In this document: in pieces, positions 8,300-15,598 of the stretch
Position numbering within the stretch: the stretch's first letter is position 1
Layout of the letters: each line of letters opens with the position of its first letter
NCBI GenBank assembly: GCA_002386065.1
Contig: DGES01000129.1
Coordinates: 34,864-74,712, forward strand
Length of the DNA: 39,849 bases
Origin: Firmicutes bacterium UBA3920
GTDB lineage: Bacteria > Bacillota > Clostridia > Caldicoprobacterales > Xylanivirgaceae
Direction: 5' to 3'
Program-made: the position numbers and the translations under genes
The notes under the pieces: model-generated
Databases searched by the model: none
Told to the model about the DNA's origin: nothing
The model's input: only the letters and a program-made list of their open reading frames with translations

Positions 8300-8315
8300 C
8301 GTATGGGTGCATACG
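8300..8315. repeat. short inverted repeat in the dprA leader
   Basis: CGTATG (8300-8305) and CATACG (8310-8315) flank a GGTG loop, 29 bases before the dprA start codon and about 35 bases after the expected transcription start. It could be an operator or a small leader hairpin; no known regulator's site is recognised. Confidence 0.4.
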
Positions 8316-8344
8316 AAATATTTAGTGATGAAGGATGATTTTCA

Positions 8345-9433
8345 ATGGATAATGAGAAAAAAGTTTTTTGGATTTGGTTATCTTCGGTACCTGATATTGG
8401 TGCTAAGCGATTTGCCTATTTACTAAGTATATTTAAAGATCCTGAAGCTGTTTGGGAAACCTCAGAGAGTGAATTGCTAAAATATGCACCCAATATAGGG
8501 AAAAATGCAATATACAGTATAATAGAACAAAAAAAGGATGAAAATCTAAAATATGCTGAAAAAATTTTGCATAGAGATGATATTTCTGTTATAACAATAA
8601 TAGAAGATGAATATCCTAATTTGCTAAAAAATATATATGCACCGCCACCTATTCTATATATAAAAGGTAAACTTCCAGAAAATAATTTAAGTAGTATAGC
8701 TATTGTAGGCTCTAGACGTGCCACATATTATGGGAAACAGATTGCAGAGAGACTGGCATATGAATTAGGACAGAAAGGTATAGTAGTGGTAAGCGGATTA
8801 GCACGAGGTATAGATGCCATGGCACATCAAGGAGCTTTGAAGGCGGGTGGACATACTATTGGTGTTTTGGGTTGTGGAGTAGATATTGTATATCCTCAAG
8901 ATAATATAAAATATTATAGGGAGATTGCTGAAAAAGGAACGCTTATCAGTGAATATCCTCTAGGTACGACTCCGATAGCTGGTAATTTTCCAGCTAGGAA
9001 TAGAATAATAAGTGGATTATCGCAGGGAGTTGTAGTGGTAGAAGCTAGGCAACGTAGTGGAGCGTTGATCACTGTAGATTTTGCATTAGAGCAAGGAAGG
9101 GATGTGTTTGCAGTTCCTGGTAATATAAATCAGCCATGTAGTTATGGCACTAATAATCTTATAAAACAAGGAGCAAAACTTGTGATGAGTGTAGAAGATA
9201 TATTAGAAGAATTGCCTGATTATATTATGCATAGTAGACAAGAACCCGAATCTATTCAACTTGATTTTTTGGAGACACAGGTCTATAATGCATTAGATAG
9301 CGAGGCAAAGCACATAGACGAGATTGGAAATATAACAGGTATAGGCATGGGACAACTAAATTCAATACTTACAAAATTAGAGATAAGGGGTGTAATAAAG
9401 AGATTACCTGGTAAGTTTTTTGTTAAAAGCTAA
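8345..9433 (+). CDS. dprA: DNA-processing protein DprA
   Basis: A 362-residue DprA, which binds incoming single-stranded DNA and loads RecA during transformation. It has an N-terminal SAM-like helical domain (about 1-70), the Rossmann-like core with VGSRRATYYGKQIAERLA, VVSGLARGIDAMAHQGAL and GVLGCGVDIVYPQDN, and a C-terminal winged-helix (about 300-362). ATG 8345 follows AAGGATG. It precedes topA by 26 bases, the conserved Firmicutes pair. Other competence-associated genes (comM-like, pilB/pilC) lie in the same window, but comEA/comEC are not visible, so uptake capacity is unproven. Confidence 0.95.
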   Translation: MDNEKKVFWIWLSSVPDIGAKRFAYLLSIFKDPEAVWETSESELLKYAPNIGKNAIYSIIEQKKDENLKYAEKILHRDDISVITIIEDEYPNLLKNIYAPPPILYIKGKLPENNLSSIAIVGSRRATYYGKQIAERLAYELGQKGIVVVSGLARGIDAMAHQGALKAGGHTIGVLGCGVDIVYPQDNIKYYREIAEKGTLISEYPLGTTPIAGNFPARNRIISGLSQGVVVVEARQRSGALITVDFALEQGRDVFAVPGNINQPCSYGTNNLIKQGAKLVMSVEDILEELPDYIMHSRQEPESIQLDFLETQVYNALDSEAKHIDEIGNITGIGMGQLNSILTKLEIRGVIKRLPGKFFVKS

Positions 9434-9459
9434 TTCAAGGTACAATTGGAGGGAATGTT

Positions 9460-11553
9460 ATGGCACAAAAATTAGTAATAGTAGAATCACCTACAAAAGC
9501 CAATACTATAAAAAAGTTTTTGGGAAAGGGATATAAAGTAGAAGCAACTATGGGTCATGTAAGAGATTTACCAAAGAGCCAATTTGGTATAGATATTGAA
9601 AATAATTTTACTCCTAAGTATATAACGATTCGTGGAAAGGGAAAAACTTTGAATAAGCTCAAAAAGGAAGCAAAATCAGCGGATATTGTCTATCTTGCAA
9701 CAGACCCTGATAGAGAAGGTGAAGCTATCTCATGGCATTTAGCCCATGTTCTTAATATAGATGAGGATGCTCAATGTAGAATAGAATTTAATGAGATTAC
9801 AAAAGATGCTGTAAGAAACGCTATAAAAAAACCTAGAACCATAGATATGAATCTTGTAAATGCTCAGCAAGCTAGACGAATACTCGATAGAATAGTCGGA
9901 TACAACATAAGTCCTTTACTTTGGCGCAAAGTAAAGAAGGGTCTTAGCGCTGGGCGTGTTCAATCAGTGGCGACAAGAATAGTATGTGAACGTGAAAGAG
10001 AGATTGAGGATTTTAAACCCGAAGAATATTGGTCACTTAAAGGTATATTTGAAGATGAGGATAGTAGTTCTTCTTTAGAAGCCTCGTTTTATGGGAAACC
10101 AGAAGAAAAGATCGAACTTAAGACAGAAGAACAGGTCAATAAGATAATTGAGGAATTGGATGGAGTTCAATATAGAGTAGATAGTGTTAAGAAGGGTAGT
10201 AGAAGAAGAAATCCCTCTCCTCCCTTTATAACCAGTAGTCTTCAGCAAGAGGCATCAAGAAAATTGGGCTTTTCTACAAAAAAGACCATGGTGCTGGCAC
10301 AACAACTTTACGAGGGAATAGAAATAGAAGGTGAAGGAGCAGTAGGTCTAATAACATATATGCGTACTGATTCTACACGTATATCTAAAGAAGCACAGAA
10401 CCAAGCAAGAAAATATATAGAAGAAAAATATGGTAAAGAATATGTTCCCAAAGTCGCTAAACAATATAAAACTAAAAAGAATGCCCAAGATGCTCATGAA
10501 GCTATAAGGCCTACTTCTGTTATGAGAGAACCAGATAAAATAAAAGCCTCACTGAACAGGGAACAATATCGTCTCTATAAGCTTATATACGATCGTTTTA
10601 TAGCTAGTCAAATGACTGCTGCAGTATATGAGACGATGTCTGTACACATATTAGGTGGTAAATATCTATTTAAGGCCAATGGTTCTAGAATGGTGTTTCC
10701 GGGTTTTACAATAGTGTATCAAGAGGGTAGCGATGATGAAAAAGAAGAAGAGGATATAATGTTGCCCATGTTAAAAGAAGGTCAAACACTTCAATTAAAA
10801 GAATTTGTACCAGAACAACATTTTACGAAACCACCTCCGCGCTATACAGAAGCTTCTCTAGTGAGAGCGCTGGAAGAAATGGGAATAGGTAGACCTAGTA
10901 CTTATGCTCCTACGATATCTACAATTATCACTAGAGGCTATATAGAAAGGGAAGGTAGGCAACTAGTGCCTACTGAACTTGGATTTATTGTAAATGATTT
11001 GATGATGGAGCATTTTCCGGATATTGTAGATTACCAATTTACAGCCGATATGGAAGCTCAATTGGACCAAGTTGAAGAGGGTAAAAAAGAATGGCGTGAT
11101 ATTTTAAAAGAATTCTATCCATCTTTCAAAGAAGATTTGGAAAAAGCAGATAAAAGGATTGAAAAGATAGAAATACAAGATGAAGAGACAGATGTAGTAT
11201 GCGAAAAATGTGGCGCAAATATGGTTATAAAAAATGGACGATATGGAAAATTCTTGGCATGTCCTAATTTCCCAAAATGCCGAAATACGAAACCAATTAT
11301 AGAGACGATTGATGTAGATTGTCCTAAGTGTGGAGCTAGTGTTGTTGTAAGGAAATCAAAAAAGGGTAGGAAATTTTATGGTTGTGAACAATATCCAAAT
11401 TGTGATTTTATATCATGGGATATGCCTAGTAATGAAAAATGTCCACAATGTGGTGAATTTATGGTGGTGAAAAATAATAGAAAAAAAGATGAGAAAATAC
11501 TAAAATGTTCTAATAAAAATTGTAAATATGAGAAAGTAGTAGAAAAATCTTAA
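9460..11553 (+). CDS. topA: DNA topoisomerase I
   Basis: A 697-residue type IA topoisomerase that relaxes negative supercoils. The Toprim domain starts LVIVESPTKANTIKKFLG and contains the DPDREGEAISWH metal motif (about residue 84). The catalytic tyrosine is Tyr300 in LITYMRTDSTRIS, and the GIGRPSTYAPTI motif is near residue 487. The C-terminus carries three four-cysteine zinc ribbons (CEKCGAN..CPNFPKC, CPKCGAS..CEQYPNC, CPQCGEF..CSNKNC). GGAGGG precedes the ATG. It is probably cotranscribed with dprA; trmFO follows after 80 bases without a terminator. Confidence 0.97.
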   Translation: MAQKLVIVESPTKANTIKKFLGKGYKVEATMGHVRDLPKSQFGIDIENNFTPKYITIRGKGKTLNKLKKEAKSADIVYLATDPDREGEAISWHLAHVLNIDEDAQCRIEFNEITKDAVRNAIKKPRTIDMNLVNAQQARRILDRIVGYNISPLLWRKVKKGLSAGRVQSVATRIVCEREREIEDFKPEEYWSLKGIFEDEDSSSSLEASFYGKPEEKIELKTEEQVNKIIEELDGVQYRVDSVKKGSRRRNPSPPFITSSLQQEASRKLGFSTKKTMVLAQQLYEGIEIEGEGAVGLITYMRTDSTRISKEAQNQARKYIEEKYGKEYVPKVAKQYKTKKNAQDAHEAIRPTSVMREPDKIKASLNREQYRLYKLIYDRFIASQMTAAVYETMSVHILGGKYLFKANGSRMVFPGFTIVYQEGSDDEKEEEDIMLPMLKEGQTLQLKEFVPEQHFTKPPPRYTEASLVRALEEMGIGRPSTYAPTISTIITRGYIEREGRQLVPTELGFIVNDLMMEHFPDIVDYQFTADMEAQLDQVEEGKKEWRDILKEFYPSFKEDLEKADKRIEKIEIQDEETDVVCEKCGANMVIKNGRYGKFLACPNFPKCRNTKPIIETIDVDCPKCGASVVVRKSKKGRKFYGCEQYPNCDFISWDMPSNEKCPQCGEFMVVKNNRKKDEKILKCSNKNCKYEKVVEKS

Positions 11554-11633
11554 GTTTTTATAAAAAATAAAGATATTAGTATTTCAAGAAGACATAGAAA
11601 AATATAAGAACGCAATATAAAGGAGTAGGATAT

Positions 11634-12950
11634 ATGAAAGAAAGGGTTACAATCATAGGAGGCGGTTTAGCTGGTTGTGAAGCTGCTTGGCAGCTTGCCA
11701 ATAGAAACATACAGGTTATATTATATGAAATGCGTCCTGAAGTATTTTCACCTGCTCATCGTAGTAAAAACTTAGCCGAATTAGTGTGTAGTAATTCACT
11801 CCGTTCTGATAGACTAGAAAATGCAGTAGGGCTTTTAAAGCAAGAGATGAGATTATTAGATTCCCTTATAATAAAGTCGGCAGATATTAATAGAGTTCCA
11901 GCAGGAGGGGCTTTGGCAGTTGATAGAAGTGAATTTTCTAGATATATAACCGAACAAATAGAAAATCATAAAAATATCAAGATTATTAGAAAGCATATGA
12001 ACTATATACCAGAAGGACCAGTAATTATTGCTACTGGGCCTTTGTCTTCTTATGCTATCTCCCAGGCAATATCAGATCTCATAAAAGAGGACTATTTATA
12101 TTTTTATGATGCAGCAGCTCCCATAGTTGATTCATCTTCTTTAGATTTAGGTAAGATATTTAGGGCTTCACGTTATGGTCGAGGTGAAGATTATTTAAAT
12201 TGTCCTATGTCAGAGGAAGAATATAAGAGGTTTTGGAGGGAACTTGTAAATGCCAAAACTGTGGAACTTAAGTATTTTGAACATCAAAATATATTTGAGG
12301 GATGTATTCCAATAGAGGTTATGGCAAAAAGGGGTATAGACACTCTTCGCTATGGTCCGTTAAAACCTGTAGGATTGATAGATCCAATAACTGGAAAAGA
12401 ACCATATGCAGTTGTCCAGTTGAGGCAAGATGATAGACAAGCCACTATGTATAATTTAGTTGGATTTCAAACTAATCTCAAATTTCCAGAACAGAAGAGG
12501 GTATTTTCACTCATACCTGGTTTGGAAAATAGTACATTTATAAGATATGGGGTTATGCATAGAAATACATTTATAAATTCGCCAGCTGTTTTAAATAAGT
12601 ATTATCAACTAGAAATAGATCCTAGAATTTTTTTTGCAGGACAAATAACAGGAGTCGAAGGATATGTTGAGTCTGCCTCTAGTGGTTTAGTGGCAGGAAT
12701 CAATATGTCACATTATGTACTGGGAAAACCTCTCGTTGATTTTTCTAATGAAACTGCAATAGGAGCACTTGCTCATTATATCTCTGATAGAAATATTAAG
12801 AATTTCCAACCTATGAATGTAAACTTTGGAATAATAGCTCCTTTAGATAGAAAGATTAGGAATAAACAACAGAGAAATCTAGAAATAAGTAAGAGAGCAT
12901 TGAATAAAATTGACAATATTAAAGCATCAAAAATAGTAAAATATGGATAA
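11634..12950 (+). CDS. trmFO: methylenetetrahydrofolate-dependent tRNA (uracil-54-C5)-methyltransferase TrmFO
   Basis: A 438-residue flavoprotein making m5U54 (ribothymidine) in tRNA with folate as carbon donor. The FAD-binding GxGxxG is VTIIGGGLAGCEAAWQLA at residues 4-21. Family segments LVCSNSLRSDRLENAVGLLK, FRASRYGRG and AGQITGVEGYVESASSGLVA are clear. Length is typical. The site is AAGGAG at 11620-11625. In Bacillus, xerC (codV) lies between trmFO and hslV; here hslV follows after 139 bases and xerC is absent from this spot. Confidence 0.96.
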   Translation: MKERVTIIGGGLAGCEAAWQLANRNIQVILYEMRPEVFSPAHRSKNLAELVCSNSLRSDRLENAVGLLKQEMRLLDSLIIKSADINRVPAGGALAVDRSEFSRYITEQIENHKNIKIIRKHMNYIPEGPVIIATGPLSSYAISQAISDLIKEDYLYFYDAAAPIVDSSSLDLGKIFRASRYGRGEDYLNCPMSEEEYKRFWRELVNAKTVELKYFEHQNIFEGCIPIEVMAKRGIDTLRYGPLKPVGLIDPITGKEPYAVVQLRQDDRQATMYNLVGFQTNLKFPEQKRVFSLIPGLENSTFIRYGVMHRNTFINSPAVLNKYYQLEIDPRIFFAGQITGVEGYVESASSGLVAGINMSHYVLGKPLVDFSNETAIGALAHYISDRNIKNFQPMNVNFGIIAPLDRKIRNKQQRNLEISKRALNKIDNIKASKIVKYG

Positions 12951-13089
12951 GCAGATTGAATTATAATATGAAATGTGCTAATATTCTTTTAATAGAATAT
13001 AAAAAAGGTGGAGACACATATTATAAAGAATAAATTTTGAGATTTCAATAGAACGCAATATTTTACAAATATAGGGAAGGAGATTTATT

Positions 13090-13620
13090 ATGTTTAGTGC
13101 AACTACCATTGTAGCAGTTAGAAAAGGCGATAAAGGAGCTATGGGAGGAGATGGACAGGTTACATTTGGTGAGAATACTATAATGAAACATGGTGCTAGA
13201 AAAGTGAGGAGATTATATCATGATCAGGTAGTTGTTGGATTTGCTGGTTCTGTTGCCGACGCATTTACTTTGAGTGAAAAATTCGAAGGGAAGTTGGAGG
13301 AATATTCGGGAAATTTAAGACGTGCAGCCGTAGAACTTGCTAAGGAATGGCGTTCCGATAAAATTTTACAGAAACTTGAGGCTATGCTTATTGCTATGGA
13401 TTCAGAGGATATGTTTGTAATATCTGGCACAGGTGAAGTTATAGAGCCAGATAATCCAATAGTTGCCATTGGTTCAGGAGGAGGCTATGCTTTAGCTGCT
13501 GCACGAGCGTTATATGAAAACACTAATCTTGATTCAAGTGAAATCGTGAGAAAATCTTTAGAGATTGCATCGTCTATTTGTGTATATACAAATGACAATA
13601 TATATGTAGAGGAAATTTAG
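13090..13620 (+). CDS. hslV: ATP-dependent protease peptidase subunit HslV (ClpQ)
   Basis: A 176-residue proteasome-beta-like threonine protease. The short propeptide MFSA is followed by the mature N-terminus TTIVAVRKGDKGAMGGDGQV, making Thr5 the predicted nucleophile; many Firmicutes ClpQ proteins use Ser or a longer leader here. GSVADAFTL and AIGSGGGYALAAARALYEN are family motifs. AAGGAG at 13077-13082 precedes the ATG. It is 12 bases upstream of hslU, with which it forms the HslUV complex. Confidence 0.95.
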   Translation: MFSATTIVAVRKGDKGAMGGDGQVTFGENTIMKHGARKVRRLYHDQVVVGFAGSVADAFTLSEKFEGKLEEYSGNLRRAAVELAKEWRSDKILQKLEAMLIAMDSEDMFVISGTGEVIEPDNPIVAIGSGGGYALAAARALYENTNLDSSEIVRKSLEIASSICVYTNDNIYVEEI

Positions 13621-13632
13621 GAGGGAAAAATA

Positions 13633-15012
13633 TTGGATGAACTTACACCTAAAGAAATTGTAGAACAACTTGACAGATATATAATAGGGCAACATGAAGC
13701 AAAAAAAGCAGTTGCTCTTGCTCTTAGGAATAGATATAGAAGAAGCTTATTGAGTCAAGAGTTGAGAGAAGAAATAACGCCTAAAAATATTATATTGGTA
13801 GGACCTACTGGTGTTGGTAAAACAGAGATAGCTAGACGTCTAGCAAAATTGGTTAATGCTCCCTTTGTAAAGGTAGAGGCCACAAAATTTACAGAAGTTG
13901 GATATGTTGGACGAGATGTAGAAGCAATGATAAGGGATTTAGTAGAAGAGTCTGTTCGGATGATAAAGCAACAGAGCATGAAAGAAGTGGAGGATAGGGC
14001 TAAAATAATCGCCGAAGAAAGGCTACTAGATGCCTTATTACCTAGGAAGAAAAAGAAAGAGCAGAGTCCTTTTGTTCTCTTTCCTCCAAGCGATGATGGA
14101 CGGGAAGAGTATGACTTTGAACCAGAACAGGATATGACTGAAACTAGAGAAAAATTCAGGAAGTTACTTAGAGAAGGAAAATTAGAAGACAATATTATAG
14201 AGATTGAGATAGAAGATTCTCAAACACCCATCGGTTTTATTCCGGGAGTGGGAAACGAAGATATAATGTTACAAATACAGGATGTATTTGACAGTATATT
14301 CCCGAAACAGACTAAAAAGAAGAAAACAACAGTGAAAGAGGCTAGAAAAATATTTGAGCAAGAAGAAGCTCAACATTTAATTGATATGGATGAAGTGATA
14401 GAAAAGGCAATAGATGCAGTTGAAGAAAAGGGTATCATATTTTTAGATGAGATAGATAAGATAGCAGGAAAGGAATCTGGAAGTGGACCAGATGTATCTA
14501 GGGAAGGTGTACAAAGGGATATATTGCCAATTGTAGAAGGTACCACGGTAATGACAAAATATGGACCTGTTAAGACAGATCATATACTGTTTATTGCAGC
14601 TGGTGCTTTTCATGTATCTAAAATCTCTGATTTAATACCTGAATTACAAGGTAGATTTCCCATTCAGGTAGAACTTAATAATCTTTCGGAGGAAGATTTC
14701 AAAAAAATTCTAGTTCAGCCAGAGAACGCGATAATAAAGCAACAGGTTGCTTTGATGGAAGTTGAAGGAGTAAGCATAAAATTTACAGATGATGCAATAG
14801 ATGCAATAGCTAGTGTTGCTTTTTTTATGAATCAAACAAAGGAAAACATAGGAGCAAGACGTTTGCATACTGTGTTAGAAAAAGTAATGGAAGACATCTC
14901 TTTTAGAGCTGATGAATTAAAAGGGCAAGATATAGAAATAGATGCCAAATATATTAAAGAAATATTGCACGATACGATAAAAGAAAATGACTTGAGAAAA
15001 TATATATTGTGA
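13633..15012 (+). CDS. hslU: HslU/ClpY ATPase subunit
   Basis: A 459-residue AAA+ unfoldase that feeds HslV. Walker A is VGPTGVGKTE (about residues 56-65), Walker B is IIFLDEIDKIA, and the charged intermediate domain lies between (about 110-240). The sensor arginine segment ENIGARRLHTVLEKVMED is present, and the C-terminus NDLRKYIL matches the conserved tail that docks into HslV. TTG start at 13633, with the GGAGGG site overlapping the end of hslV. Downstream is the position occupied by codY in Bacillus. Confidence 0.96.
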   Translation: MDELTPKEIVEQLDRYIIGQHEAKKAVALALRNRYRRSLLSQELREEITPKNIILVGPTGVGKTEIARRLAKLVNAPFVKVEATKFTEVGYVGRDVEAMIRDLVEESVRMIKQQSMKEVEDRAKIIAEERLLDALLPRKKKKEQSPFVLFPPSDDGREEYDFEPEQDMTETREKFRKLLREGKLEDNIIEIEIEDSQTPIGFIPGVGNEDIMLQIQDVFDSIFPKQTKKKKTTVKEARKIFEQEEAQHLIDMDEVIEKAIDAVEEKGIIFLDEIDKIAGKESGSGPDVSREGVQRDILPIVEGTTVMTKYGPVKTDHILFIAAGAFHVSKISDLIPELQGRFPIQVELNNLSEEDFKKILVQPENAIIKQQVALMEVEGVSIKFTDDAIDAIASVAFFMNQTKENIGARRLHTVLEKVMEDISFRADELKGQDIEIDAKYIKEILHDTIKENDLRKYIL

Positions 15013-15094
15013 TATGAAGTTTTAAGTTAGATTATCTAAGGAGTTTAATAGTAGATGTGTTTATAAAATGTGTCTTTCATAGGGAGTGAAATAT

Positions 15095-15464
15095 ATTCCT
15101 AGTACACTGCTTGACAAAACTAGGAGGTTAAATAGATTCCTTCAAAGTTCTGGTTTAGACTTTGTCTTTTTTTATGATTTATGTAAAAGCCTTGAAGAAA
15201 TATTGGAATGCAATGTATTTGCGTTGAGTAAAAGTGGTAAGGTATATGGAATCAATTATATATATACTAGATGAATTAGGCGGTAAAGAAGGGTTATTGG
15301 TGGCAAGTAAAATTGCAGACAGAATAGGTATTACCCGGTCTGTGATTGTAAATGCACTTAGAAAGCTAGAAAGTGCCGGCATAATAGAATCTCGTTTTCT
15401 AGATATGAAAGGAACATATATTAAGATTTTAAATGAGCAAATCTTCAAAGAACTTGGAAGATAG
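15095..15464 (+). pseudogene. codY: codY remnant: internal deletion plus frameshift
   Basis: Two fragments in different frames match the two ends of the global regulator CodY. Frame one, from about 15095 to the TGA at 15274, reads PSTLLDKTRRLNRFLQSSG and continues to ALSKSGKVYG, the start of the GAF effector domain. Frame two, from GTG 15234 or ATG 15246 to 15464, reads LDELGGKEGLLVASKIADR then GITRSVIVNALRKLESAG and MKGTYIKILN, the DNA-binding winged helix. By recall of Bacillus CodY (about 259 residues), roughly 130 middle residues are missing. The join lies near 15240-15252. The N-terminal start appears to be ATT 15095 with GGGAG 8 bases before. The place, right after hslU, is the conserved codY locus. 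The C-terminal piece could still be made as a 72-76 residue protein. Confidence 0.88.
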
Positions 15465-15505
15465 GGTGGTATGTTATATCACTCTATCTTTTTATCCCTT
15501 TTTTA
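15459..15505 (+). terminator. rho-independent terminator after the codY remnant
   Basis: AGATAGGGTG (15459-15468) pairs with CACTCTATCT (15480-15489), with one G-T pair and an 11-base loop, and is followed by TTTTATCCCTTTTTT. It closes the dprA-to-codY block. Confidence 0.88.
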
Positions 15506-15598
15506 CTTAGGTATAAGGAGTTAAAGGTATACACATACTAATTATGTCATTTGCAAATAGATAAAAGTTTGGACTTCATATAGAGAAAGGATGATGAT

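Noticed and set aside
11607..11618. AGAACGCAATAT repeated before trmFO and before hslV (13050-13061)
   Set aside because: A 12-base repeat is expected many times by chance in 40 kb of AT-rich DNA, and no symmetry or known motif supports it.
12973..12993. ATATTCT...AGAATAT inverted repeat before hslV as a CIRCE or CtsR heat-shock site
   Set aside because: It does not match the CIRCE (TTAGCACTC-N9-GAGTGCTAA) or CtsR heptad patterns, and AT-rich short repeats are common.
13755..14192. 145-codon minus-strand frame opposite hslU
   Set aside because: Serine-rich shadow frame of a conserved gene with no start signal.
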